Under the pieces are notes generated by a model. That model did no database searches, was not told the DNA's origin, and worked only from the letters and a program-made list of their open reading frames with translations. A stretch of DNA of 38,748 nucleotides, taken from assembly GCA_002315975.1 (NCBI GenBank), contig DCIK01000033.1:3911-42658 (forward strand). Direction: 5' to 3'. The first letter of the stretch is position 1. Each line of letters begins with the position of its first letter. Below are positions 22,694 through 30,180 of this stretch, piece after piece. Source of the DNA: Clostridiales bacterium UBA1728 (GTDB taxonomy: Bacteria; Bacillota; Clostridia; Oscillospirales; Oscillospiraceae). Made by a program: the position numbers and the translations under genes.

Positions 22694-25198
22694 TCAGAGC
22701 ACCTTGTAGTCCTGATCCTCCACAGCCTTCTTCAGAACGGCGTCGTCCACCTCATGGCTGAGCGTGAGCTTAGCGCTGCCTTCCTTGTAGCTGCACACGG
22801 CCTCTTCCACGCCGTCGATGGCCTCCAGAGCCTTCTTCACGCGGTTTTCGCAGTGCATGCACATCATGCCCTCGATTTTCATGGTCTTTTCCATGGGAAT
22901 ATCCTCCTCGATTTTCTTTTCTTTATGTCTGATTTTGTGATCCCCGGAGCTGTCATAGAGCCTGAAGAGATTCAGCCGCAGGGCGTTGGTCACCACGCAG
23001 AAGCTGCTGAGACTCATGGCAGCAGCGCCGAACATGGGGCTCAGGGTCCAGCCGAAGAGGGGCACCCACGCGCCCGCCGCCAGCGGAATGCCGATGACAT
23101 TGTAGAAAAACGCCCAGAACAGATTTTCCTTGATATTGCGGAGCGTGGCGCGGGAGAGCCGTATGGCCGCGGGCACATCCGCGAGGCTGCTCTTCATGAG
23201 CACCACATCCGCAGCGTCAATGGCCACATCCGCCCCTGCGCCGATGGCGATGCCCATGTCCGCCCGTTTGAGAGCGGGCGCATCGTTGATGCCGTCGCCC
23301 ACCATGGCCACGGTGCCCTGCTTCTGGAGCTGCCGGACGGCCTTCTCCTTGCCCTCGGGCAGAACCCCGGCAATAACCTCGTCCACGCCGGCCTGGTTCC
23401 CGATGGCCTTGGCGGTGCGCTCATTGTCGCCGGTGAGCATAACCACCCGGATGCCCATGTTCCGCAGCTCCGCAATGGCCCTGGGGGAATCCTCCTTGAT
23501 GGTATCCGCCACGGCGATCACGCCGAGAAGACTGTTGTCACGGGCAAAGAACAGGGGCGTTTTGCCCTGCCGGGAGAGCCCGTCGGCGGCCTCCTTCAGC
23601 TCGGCGGGCAGCTCCATACGGCCTGCGATAAAGCTGCCGCTGCCGCCCATGAGTTTATGGCCCTCAAGCTCCGCCTCCAGCCCGTTGCCGGGAAGGGCGG
23701 CGAAGTCCGTGACCTCGGCGCTCTCCACGCCCTGTTCCTCTGCGTAGCGGAGGATGGCCCTGGCCAGCGGGTGCTCGCTCTTTTTCTCCAGTGCGGTCGC
23801 GCAGCGGAGAAGCTCGCCTTCCGTGGTGGGTGCCAGGGGCAGCAGCTCGGTAATGCGGGGGGTGCCCTCGGTGATGGTGCCGGTCTTGTCCAGCACCACG
23901 ATTTCGGTCTTACCACACTGCTCCAGCGAGACGGCGGTCTTAAAGAGAATGCCGTTTTTCGCGCCCACGCCGTTGCCCACCATGATGGCCACGGGGGTGG
24001 CCAGACCCAGAGCGCAGGGGCAGGAGATGACCAGAACGCTGATGCCGCGCCCCAGCGCATAGCCGAAGTCGGCACCGCAGAGGAGCCAGACGGCTGCGGA
24101 GAGGGCGGCGATGCTCATGACCGCGGGCACGAAAATGCCGGAGACCCGATCCGCCAGCTTGGCGATGGGCGCTTTGGTGGCGGCAGCATCACTGACCATG
24201 CGGATGATCTGGGAGAGGGTGGTGTCCTCGCCCACGCGGGTGGCACGGCAGCGGAGGAAGCCCGAGGCGTTCACCGTGGCGGCGGAGACCCCGTCGCCCT
24301 CGGACTTGTCCACAGGGATGCTCTCGCCGGTGAGCACAGACTCGTCCACGGCGCTGTGGCCGGAGAGCACCGTGCCGTCCACGGGGATGCTCTCGCCGGG
24401 ACGCACCACAAAGATGTCGCCCGCTCTCAGCTCCGAGACGGGTATGCTCTGCTCCACGCCGTCCCGCTCCACGGTGGCGGTCTGAGGCGAGAGCTTCATA
24501 AGACTCTTCAGCGCATCGGTGGTGCGGCCCTTGGAGCGGCTCTCCAGCATCTTCCCCACGGTGATGAGCGTGAGAATCATGGCGGAGCTCTCAAAGTAAA
24601 AGCCGTGGAGATAGTGGGCGGCAGCCACGGCATCGCCCCCGGCGGCCACATCCAGCAGCTTGAAGAACTCCACCACCGAGTAGACAAAGCCCGATGCGGA
24701 GCCCAGCGCCACCAGCGTATCCATGTTGGGGGCCCGGTTCCAGAGAGCCTTGAAGCCGCTGATGAAGAATTTCTGGTTGATAACCATGACGATGACGGTC
24801 AGCAGCAGCTCCAGAAGCGCCACCGCCGCCGGATTGCCTCCGAAGAACGCCGGCATGGGCCAGCCCCACATACAGTGCCCCATGGACACATACATCAGCA
24901 AGAGCAGAAAGCCCAGCGAGGAGACAAGGCGCTTTTTCAGTTTGGGTGTCTCCTTATCCTCCAGCGCCGCCTCGTCGGCGCTCACGCTGCTTTGGGCAGC
25001 TCCCTTCCGGGAAGCGCCGTAGCCGGCAGCTTCCACGGCGGCGATGATCTCCGCATCGGTGGCGCTGCCCTCCACGCCCATGGAGTTGGTCAGCAGACTT
25101 ACCGAGCAGCTCGTGACCCCGCCGAGCGCCGATACGGCCTTTTCCACCCGGGCAGAGCAGGCCGCACAGCTCATGCCGGTAACATTGTATTGTACCAT
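22694..25198 (-). CDS. copA: Copper-exporting P1B-type ATPase fused to a C-terminal CopZ-like domain
   Basis: 834 residues, inner membrane, ATP-driven export of Cu(I). Residues 1-65 are an HMA domain with GMSCAAC; then membrane helices, the actuator loop with TGES (290-293), the Cu-binding CPC (393-395), the phosphorylated DKTGT (Asp437), EHPLARA and GDGINDAP, all intact. After the last membrane helix a charged linker (RHKEKKIEED) leads to a second HMA domain, residues 769-834, with GMMCMHC, which is exactly the size of a free CopZ chaperone. Start: GAGGG six bases before the ATG. The NifX-like gene is upstream across a palindromic repeat. A C-terminal HMA is uncommon among CopA proteins, and an internal ribosome site suggests it is also made separately. 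Metal specificity is inferred from CPC and CxxC motifs. Confidence 0.94.
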   Translation of the reverse strand: MVQYNVTGMSCAACSARVEKAVSALGGVTSCSVSLLTNSMGVEGSATDAEIIAAVEAAGYGASRKGAAQSSVSADEAALEDKETPKLKKRLVSSLGFLLLLMYVSMGHCMWGWPMPAFFGGNPAAVALLELLLTVIVMVINQKFFISGFKALWNRAPNMDTLVALGSASGFVYSVVEFFKLLDVAAGGDAVAAAHYLHGFYFESSAMILTLITVGKMLESRSKGRTTDALKSLMKLSPQTATVERDGVEQSIPVSELRAGDIFVVRPGESIPVDGTVLSGHSAVDESVLTGESIPVDKSEGDGVSAATVNASGFLRCRATRVGEDTTLSQIIRMVSDAAATKAPIAKLADRVSGIFVPAVMSIAALSAAVWLLCGADFGYALGRGISVLVISCPCALGLATPVAIMVGNGVGAKNGILFKTAVSLEQCGKTEIVVLDKTGTITEGTPRITELLPLAPTTEGELLRCATALEKKSEHPLARAILRYAEEQGVESAEVTDFAALPGNGLEAELEGHKLMGGSGSFIAGRMELPAELKEAADGLSRQGKTPLFFARDNSLLGVIAVADTIKEDSPRAIAELRNMGIRVVMLTGDNERTAKAIGNQAGVDEVIAGVLPEGKEKAVRQLQKQGTVAMVGDGINDAPALKRADMGIAIGAGADVAIDAADVVLMKSSLADVPAAIRLSRATLRNIKENLFWAFFYNVIGIPLAAGAWVPLFGWTLSPMFGAAAMSLSSFCVVTNALRLNLFRLYDSSGDHKIRHKEKKIEEDIPMEKTMKIEGMMCMHCENRVKKALEAIDGVEEAVCSYKEGSAKLTLSHEVDDAVLKKAVEDQDYKVL
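22892..22909 (-). promoter_or_regulatory. Internal Shine-Dalgarno and ATG for a free CopZ-like chaperone
   Basis: Within copA on the minus strand, GAGGAGGA (22902-22909) stands seven bases before ATG (22892-22894), in frame with the C-terminal HMA domain. Translation from here would give a 66-residue CopZ-like copper chaperone ending at the same stop codon. Confidence 0.6.
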
Positions 25199-25231
25199 AG
25201 TCGCCCTCGCAGACTTTGCGACAAATCCCCC

Positions 25232-25377
25232 GGCTCCCCTGTCGGCAGCGCCGATGGGAGAGCTGTCACCATTCCGCAGGCCGGCGACTGAGGGGGCTTG
25301 TCAACGGATGAAAACACCGATAATACCCCCTCAGTCGCTTCGCGACAGCTCCCCCATTGCTTCGCAACAGGGGAGCC
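25232..25377. repeat. MITE-like element, 146 bp, with perfect 11-bp ends
   Basis: GGCTCCCCTGT (25232-25242) and ACAGGGGAGCC (25367-25377) are exact inverted repeats; an inner pair GACTGAGGGGG / CCCCCTCAGTC gives a second stem. It separates copA from the NifX-like gene. Single arms of the same family occur at 5541-5594 and 31480-31535. Confidence 0.78.
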
Positions 25378-25405
25378 GAGGGGGCAGTCGAAGACCTTTG
25401 AAGAA

Positions 25406-25822
25406 TCAGATCTCGTTGGCGAAGACCTCGTCCTCGCAATCCTCGCAGCAGCCCTCGCAGTCCTCGTCGCACTCGCCGTCGTGGTGGTGGTCGCAGGTGG
25501 GCTCGCTGCGGTAGACCAGCTTATCATGGAGCAGCATATCAATGGCGCCGTCCGCCGTGCCCTGCACGCCGCCCAGCAGCAGGATACCCCGGCGGTTCAG
25601 CGCCGCAGCGGCACCGCCGCCCACGCCGCCGCAGAGGACAGCGTCGATCTTCTCGGCGGAGAGGAAGTCGGCCAGCGCCTCGTGTCCCTCCACCGTGGCA
25701 TCCAGCAGGTAGGAGAGAATAACCTCCTTGTTGCGGACATCATAGACCTTGAAGCACCTGGTCTCGCCGAAATGCTGGAAAATGTTTCCGGTTTCTTTTT
25801 CGTAGGTGATAGCGATTCTCAT
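25406..25822 (-). CDS. NifX/NafY-family (dinitrogenase FeMo-cofactor biosynthesis-like) protein with a Cys/Asp/His-rich tail
   Basis: 138 residues. Residues 1-105 are the small alpha/beta NifX-like domain: RIAITYEKETGNIFQHFGE, CFKVYDV, KIDAVLCGGVGGGAAAALNR and GTADGAIDMLL. In nitrogenase systems this fold carries Fe-Mo cofactor precursors, but free-standing members occur widely in non-diazotrophs and their role is unknown; no nif genes are here. Residues 109-132 form a tail with seven acidic-spaced cysteines or so plus three histidines (CDHHHDGECDEDCEGCC, then EDCEDE), which should bind metal. AGGAG lies upstream of the ATG. It is downstream of a DUF134 regulator, the usual partner of this family, and upstream of copA. 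Confidence 0.85.
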   Translation of the reverse strand: MRIAITYEKETGNIFQHFGETRCFKVYDVRNKEVILSYLLDATVEGHEALADFLSAEKIDAVLCGGVGGGAAAALNRRGILLLGGVQGTADGAIDMLLHDKLVYRSEPTCDHHHDGECDEDCEGCCEDCEDEVFANEI

Positions 25823-25891
25823 AATAGGTTCTCCTTAAAAATAGATTTTACTCTTCATTACACTCCGTGAAGTCCCCGCGAGCGATTCTTT

Positions 25892-25920
25892 TCGATTGTA
25901 AAACGAAGTTTTACAATCGA
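25892..25920. other. Perfect 13-bp inverted repeat between the DUF134 and NifX-like genes
   Basis: TCGATTGTAAAAC (25892-25904) and GTTTTACAATCGA (25908-25920) with a GAA loop. There is no clear T-run, so it may be an operator or an mRNA processing/attenuation hairpin rather than a terminator. Confidence 0.55.
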
Positions 25921-25924
25921 GTTC

Positions 25925-26266
25925 TTATTCCTTGTGGTGGGGGCAGTTTCTCTGGCAGCCGCAGTTTCTCCGGGACTCCTCGCAGATGCGGACATTGCCG
26001 CCTATGATCTGCAGGGGACGGCCTGTGAGCAGACTTTCCATGAGCTTGTGACGGGCATTCTCGCAGATTTCCGTGACGGTGGTGCGGGAGATGTCCATCC
26101 GGGCGGCGCACTGCTCATGGGTCAGCTTCTCATAGTCTACCAGACGGAGCACTTCAAATTCATCCAAAGACAGGCAGACAGCCTCCTCGGCTCTGCCGCC
26201 CTCGGCGTGAAAGGCCACATACTCCGGCTCCCGGCATATTCTTCTGCAACGCTGCGGTCTGGGCAA
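25925..26266 (-). CDS. DUF134 (UPF0251) family putative DNA-binding regulator
   Basis: 113 residues. The start is TTG at 26264-26266: AAGGAGG lies eight bases before it, and the protein then begins PRPQRCRRICREPEY, matching the MPRPRKCRRV-type start of the family. An ATG eight codons upstream sits at the predicted transcription start and has no ribosome site. Residues ~40-90 form the helix-turn-helix (LSLDEFEVLRLVDYEKLTHE, then QCAARMDISRTTVTEICENA). The C-terminus has CEESRRNCGCQRNCPHH, a probable metal or Fe-S site. DUF134 proteins commonly pair with NifX-like proteins, as here, and may be metal- or redox-sensing (inference). Confidence 0.86.
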   Translation of the reverse strand: MPRPQRCRRICREPEYVAFHAEGGRAEEAVCLSLDEFEVLRLVDYEKLTHEQCAARMDISRTTVTEICENARHKLMESLLTGRPLQIIGGNVRICEESRRNCGCQRNCPHHKE

Positions 26267-26296
26267 GGGAAACGCCTCCTTTTTCGTCATATGTCG

Positions 26297-26325
26297 ATTA
26301 TAGCAGAGGGTTCGGCAGTTGTAAA
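26297..26325 (-). promoter_or_regulatory. Promoter of the DUF134 / NifX-like genes
   Basis: On the minus strand: TTTACA (26320-26325), 17-base spacer, TATAAT (26297-26302). Transcription should start near 26290, giving a ~24-base leader to the TTG start. Confidence 0.7.
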
Positions 26326-26347
26326 GGGGGAAATGGAATAGTGCATC

Positions 26348-26377
26348 AAAAAAGGCAGAGGAGTTTACTCCTCTACC
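26348..26377 (-). terminator. Terminator of thrCB, overlapping the thrB stop codon
   Basis: Minus-strand stem GGTAGAGGAGT / ACTCCTCTGCC followed by TTTTTT; the thrB stop TAA lies in the loop region of the hairpin. Confidence 0.85.
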
Positions 26378-27240
26378 TTTACGCCTTCTCTGTCGATGCG
26401 CAGCTCGCGAACCTCCCAGCCGGGGAGAACGCCCTGCAGGGCCTCGCGGACGCGGGGTGTGAAGCTCTCATCCTCGCTGACGCAGAGGATGGTGGGGCCG
26501 GCACCGGAGATGCAGAGCGCCGCAGCGCCGCAGTCCCTGGCGATGCTCCGCGCCTCCTCGCTGCCCCGGATGAGACCCCAGCGGTAGGGCTGGTGGAGCT
26601 TATCGTCCATGGCCAGACCCAGCAGCTCCAAATCGCCGCTGCCCAGCGCGTTGAGCAGCAGGGCACCCCGGGACACATTGAAGATGGCGTCCGCTCTCTC
26701 CACGCTCTTGGGCAGCACGGAGCGTGCCATGGCCGTGGAGAGCTGGAAGTCGGGGATCAGCGCCGTAAAGTGCAGCTTTTCATGAAGGGGGAAGTTCACC
26801 GTGATGGCCCGCTCGCCGTCCATCATGGAGGCGGTGAGACCGCCATAGATGGCGGGAGCCACGTTATCCGGGTGCCCCTCCACGGCAGTGGCGGCATCCA
26901 GAATTCCCTGCCGTCCCAGCCCCAGACCGAAGAGGGCATCGGCGGCGGCGGCACCGGCGGCGCTGAGAGCGGCGGAGGAGCCCAGCCCACGGCAGATGGG
27001 AATCTCGGTTTTGCCGAAGCGGATATGCACGCCCTCGCATTTTCTGCCGGCAAGCTCCATGGCCTTGGAGTAGCCCAGCCAGGCCAGATTCACGCTGTTG
27101 GCATATTCCACGGCGCAGCCCTCGATGGAGAGGCTGTCGCTGCGGTCAAAAAATATCTCGTTGCGGCTCTGCCAGGCAATACCGAAGCAGTCGAAGCCCG
27201 GACCCAGGTTGGCAGAGCTGGAGGGAACCAGTATGCGCAC
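26365..27240 (-). CDS. thrB: Homoserine kinase
   Basis: ATP + L-homoserine to O-phospho-L-homoserine, the step before threonine synthase, in the cytoplasm. 291 residues, a GHMP kinase: N-terminal VPSSSANLGPGFDCFGIA, the ATP loop PICRGLGSSAALSAAG (81-96), VEGHPDNVAPAIYGGL, and the C-terminal GAAALCISGAGPTILCV. The start is GTG (27238-27240), two bases after the thrC stop, with GGAGAAG inside the end of thrC, so the two genes are tightly coupled. The gene ends within its own terminator. Confidence 0.95.
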   Translation of the reverse strand: MRILVPSSSANLGPGFDCFGIAWQSRNEIFFDRSDSLSIEGCAVEYANSVNLAWLGYSKAMELAGRKCEGVHIRFGKTEIPICRGLGSSAALSAAGAAAADALFGLGLGRQGILDAATAVEGHPDNVAPAIYGGLTASMMDGERAITVNFPLHEKLHFTALIPDFQLSTAMARSVLPKSVERADAIFNVSRGALLLNALGSGDLELLGLAMDDKLHQPYRWGLIRGSEEARSIARDCGAAALCISGAGPTILCVSEDESFTPRVREALQGVLPGWEVRELRIDREGVKVEE

Positions 27241-27242
27241 GC

Positions 27243-28703
27243 TTACTTCTCCTTTCCGATCACGGCTCTGACGGCGTCGGTGACGGCGTCGGCCTCGATG
27301 ACTTCCTTATGGAGGATCTTTTTCTTGGCAAGCGTCCGGAGCTTTTCCGGGATATTGCAGCCCGTAGCTCTGGAGAGCCGCTCCATCTGCCTGAAGCCGT
27401 TGCCTCTGGCCTTTACGCCCAGACCCGCAAGCACCGCCTCCGGGAACTTGAAGGGCGAGGCCGTGGAGAGTACCACCAGCGGCCGCTCCTCTCCGTATTC
27501 CTTCCGATAGTCCTCCGCGGCGGCAAAGCCCACGGCGGTGTGGGGATCGCAGAGGTAGCCCCAGTCCTTCCAGAGACTGCGGATCACGGCCTTGCCCCGC
27601 TCATCGCTGCAGTCATAACCCACAAAGCTCTCGCGGATGCGCGCCATCGTTGCGTCCTCCAGCTTATATACGCCCTCGCTGCCGAGGGCATTCATGCAGG
27701 CGCAGAGCTTTTCGCTGTTTTCGTCCAGCACATCGTAGAGCAGCCGCTCCAGATTGGAGGACACCAGAATGTCCATGCTGGGAGAGGTGGTCATATGGAA
27801 GGGACGGTGGGTATCGTATACGCCCGTGGAGAGAAAGTCCGTGAGCACATTATTGGCATTGGAGGCGCATATGAGCTTTCCCACGGGCAGCCCCAGCTTT
27901 TTGGCATAGTAGCCGGCCAGAATGTCGCCGAAGTTGCCGGTGGGCACGGCGAAATCCACCGCATCGCCCCTGCGAAGCTCACCGGAACGGAGCAGCTCTG
28001 CATAGGCCATGAAATAGTAGGCGATCTGGGGCACCAGCCGCCCGATATTGATGGAGTTGGCCGAAGAGAGCGCCACACCCTCCGGCAGCCGAGAGGAAAG
28101 CTCGGCAAAGGCCTTTTTCACGCCCCGCTGGCAGTCGTCAAAGTTGCCCTTTACGCCGATAACATGGACATTGTTTCCCTCCTGCGAGGTCATCTGCGCC
28201 TTCTGCACGGCGCTGACCCCATCCTCGGGGAAGAAAACCGTGATCTCCGTGCCGGGCACATCATGGAAGCCCTCCAGCGCGGCCTTGCCCGTATCGCCGG
28301 AGGTGGCGGTGAGAATGTGGATGGTTTTTATGCCGCTGCTCTCCCGGGCCTGCGAGATGAGCCGGGGCAGAACGCTCAGCGCCACGTCCTTAAAGGCGGA
28401 GGTGGGGCCGTGGTAGAGCTCCAGCGACCAGAATCTGCCCACGCGCACCAGCGGGCAGAGCAGGGGCGTGGAAAACTTATTGAAATAAGCCTTGTCCACC
28501 AGACCGGGCACATCGCCGCAGCCGGGCAGCAAAGCGGCGAGGATCGCCGCAGACATTTCGAGGGGCTTTTTCTCCAGACAAGCCTCCCAGTCAAAGGCCG
28601 GAAAAGCTTCCGGAACGAACAGGCCGCCGTCGTCTGCCATGCCCTTGAGCACGGCCTGTGCCGCCGTTACGCAGTCTGCTCCTCTTGTGCTTCTGTACTT
28701 CAT
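27243..28703 (-). CDS. thrC: Threonine synthase
   Basis: Converts O-phosphohomoserine to threonine with PLP. 486 residues, of the long (fungal/E. coli-like) threonine synthase type: MKYRSTRGADCVTAAQAVLK at the N-terminus, the PLP lysine in GPTSAFKDVALS (Lys105), the phosphate loop region TATSGDTGKAALEGF, and SSANSINIGRLVPQIAYYF and PTGNFGDILAGYYAKKLG. Start: AAGGA eight bases before the ATG; in-frame sequence further up belongs to the structured leader. First gene of thrCB. A ~190-base leader with stable hairpins separates it from its promoter. Confidence 0.95.
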   Translation of the reverse strand: MKYRSTRGADCVTAAQAVLKGMADDGGLFVPEAFPAFDWEACLEKKPLEMSAAILAALLPGCGDVPGLVDKAYFNKFSTPLLCPLVRVGRFWSLELYHGPTSAFKDVALSVLPRLISQARESSGIKTIHILTATSGDTGKAALEGFHDVPGTEITVFFPEDGVSAVQKAQMTSQEGNNVHVIGVKGNFDDCQRGVKKAFAELSSRLPEGVALSSANSINIGRLVPQIAYYFMAYAELLRSGELRRGDAVDFAVPTGNFGDILAGYYAKKLGLPVGKLICASNANNVLTDFLSTGVYDTHRPFHMTTSPSMDILVSSNLERLLYDVLDENSEKLCACMNALGSEGVYKLEDATMARIRESFVGYDCSDERGKAVIRSLWKDWGYLCDPHTAVGFAAAEDYRKEYGEERPLVVLSTASPFKFPEAVLAGLGVKARGNGFRQMERLSRATGCNIPEKLRTLAKKKILHKEVIEADAVTDAVRAVIGKEK

Positions 28704-28893
28704 AGTGCATATCCTTCCCACGGTGTCTTTCCGTTTTCTCGCATGGATCGCGGCGGCTTTGCCGCCTTGTTCGATGCGAGGGCGCATCACCAGAGTGCGC
28801 CTCAGGGTATTTTCATGCGAGGCTGATGAACGATAATCCGGTAGTTCACTTTTTCTATCGCTCAGGTTTGTCTTTGCAATAAATACAAATGTA
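28704..28893 (-). other. Structured 5' leader of thrCB
   Basis: The transcribed leader contains a long hairpin, CTCGCAT / ATGCGAG (28738-28744 with 28774-28780) enclosing GGCGGC-TTT-GCCGCC (28752-28766), and a second stem GCGCA / TGCGC (28782-28800). I see no T-box GGTGG motif, no threonine-rich leader peptide and no T-run, so a classical attenuator is not supported. It may be a repeat-derived or unrecognised regulatory RNA. Confidence 0.4.
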
Positions 28894-28899
28894 CGCTAT

Positions 28900-28928
28900 A
28901 CTATACACTTCTTCTAATTTGCTGTCAA
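28900..28928 (-). promoter_or_regulatory. Promoter of thrCB
   Basis: On the minus strand: TTGACA (28923-28928), 17-base spacer, TATAGT (28900-28905). Confidence 0.75.
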
Positions 28929-29086
28929 GAATCAATGACAGAAAAATGATAAGCCCTTTTCGCCGTCCTTTTGTGCCATTTTCCCCTTGCGATTTTTTCG
29001 GATTTTTTTCCGTTTTTCTTTGGTTGTCCGTTCTATGGGACAGCTCATCTGTTATGATAGACAAAAAATCGTGGGGGGAAGAAAAA

Positions 29087-30076
29087 ATGCCTCGTTGCAG
29101 CAGCCACAAACTGAAGATCATCCGTCTTGCGCAGATCCTCTATACAAAAACCGATCAGGATCACCCCATGACCGTGGCAGAGCTTTTGCAGGAGCTGGAC
29201 GCTCTGGGTATTCACGCCGAGCGGAAAAGCATCTACGACGATCTGGATGCTCTGCGGACGGCGGGCATGGACATTATCCAGATCAAAGGGCGCTGTGCCG
29301 GGTACTATGTGGGCTCCCGCCTTTTTGAACCGGCGGAGCTGAAGCTTCTTTGCGACAGCGTTCAGTCCTCCCAATTCATCACCAGGAAAAAGACCGAGAG
29401 CATGATCCGCAAAATCGGGAATCTCACCAGTGTCCATGAGGCCAGGGGGCTGGCGCGGCAGGTTTATGTGACCGGGCGGGTCAAGTCCATGAACGAGAGC
29501 GTATTCTACAACGTGGACGAGCTGAGCCACGCCATCAACGAAAACCGCATGATTCGCTTCCAGTACCAGGAATACAGTCTCAATAAAGAGCAGAAGCTCC
29601 GGCGCAACGGCCGCTTTTACGAGGAGAGCCCCTATGCCCTCATCTGGGACAGCGACCGCTATTACCTGCTGGCCTGGGACGATAAGGCCGCCATGTTCAA
29701 GCACTTCCGCGTGGACAAGATGCTCAACATCTTCCCCCTGCCCAAGGAGCGCAGCGGGAGGGAGGCCTTTGCCCGGCTGGATCTGGCCCACTACGGCCGC
29801 ATGGTCTTCGGTATGTTCACCGGGGAGGACAGACTGGTAACACTCCGCTTCCGCTCCTCGCTGGTGAATCCCGTGCTGGATCACTTTGGCCGGGATGTGG
29901 CGCTGATCCCCGATGGGGAGGAGCATTTCCTCATCAGCACCTCGGTGGTGATCTCTCCCAAGTTTTATGCCTGGCTCTTTTCCTTCGGCGACGGGGCAGA
30001 GGTCATCTCCCCCGCCGATGTGCGCGGCGAAATGGCCGGACAGCTCCGGGCAGCGGCGAAGATTTACGGGGAATAA
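29087..30076 (+). CDS. WYL-domain transcriptional regulator (YafY/DeoR-like)
   Basis: 329 residues. The N-terminal winged helix (HKLKIIRLAQILYTKTDQDH, then PMTVAELLQELDALGIHAER and KSIYDDLDALRTAGM) binds DNA. Residues ~135-215 form the WYL domain (ENRMIRFQYQEY, SPYALIWDSDRYYLLAWDD, KHFRVDKM), which senses nucleotides or nucleic acids in characterised members, followed by the WCX-type C-terminal extension. The ATG at 29087 was chosen because GGGGGGAAG lies upstream and the conserved region begins there. An extended -10 (TGTTATGAT, 29050-29058) with a weak -35 precedes it. Divergent from thrCB at 383 bp; targets unknown. A strong terminator follows. Confidence 0.9.
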   Translation: MPRCSSHKLKIIRLAQILYTKTDQDHPMTVAELLQELDALGIHAERKSIYDDLDALRTAGMDIIQIKGRCAGYYVGSRLFEPAELKLLCDSVQSSQFITRKKTESMIRKIGNLTSVHEARGLARQVYVTGRVKSMNESVFYNVDELSHAINENRMIRFQYQEYSLNKEQKLRRNGRFYEESPYALIWDSDRYYLLAWDDKAAMFKHFRVDKMLNIFPLPKERSGREAFARLDLAHYGRMVFGMFTGEDRLVTLRFRSSLVNPVLDHFGRDVALIPDGEEHFLISTSVVISPKFYAWLFSFGDGAEVISPADVRGEMAGQLRAAAKIYGE

Positions 30077-30079
30077 AAG

Positions 30080-30114
30080 GCAGCGTGACGGTCTGATTCG
30101 TCACGCTGCTTTTT
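30080..30114. terminator. Terminator between the WYL regulator and the anti-sigma gene
   Basis: 11-bp stem GCAGCGTGACG / CGTCACGCTGC, loop GTCTGATT, followed by TTTTT on the plus strand; the minus strand also has CTTTTATT. Confidence 0.92.
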
Positions 30115-30134
30115 ACTCAATAATCGTAGAAAAT

Positions 30135-30157
30135 GCAGGGCACGGCCTCCCGGCCGG
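30135..30157 (-). repeat. REP unit, truncated (copy 6)
   Basis: GCAGGGCACGG-CCTCCCGGCCGG; the last bases of the consensus are replaced. It lies between the terminator and the anti-sigma stop. Confidence 0.6.
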
Positions 30158-30180
30158 TTCAGTTTTCTTCACTGTCGCTT

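Noticed and set aside
22688..25291. Very long open frame on the plus strand opposite copA (and similar ones opposite cotH, thrCB and gltS)
   Set aside because: GC-rich third positions of real genes create long antisense frames; these have no ribosome site and no domain, while the minus-strand proteins match known families over their full length.
25406..26266. Nitrogen-fixation genes
   Set aside because: Only a free-standing NifX-like protein is present; no nifHDK, nifB or nifEN, and this family is common in non-fixing clostridia.
28704..28893. T-box or threonine attenuator before thrC
   Set aside because: No GGTGG/antiterminator signature, no threonine-rich leader peptide and no terminator T-run are visible.
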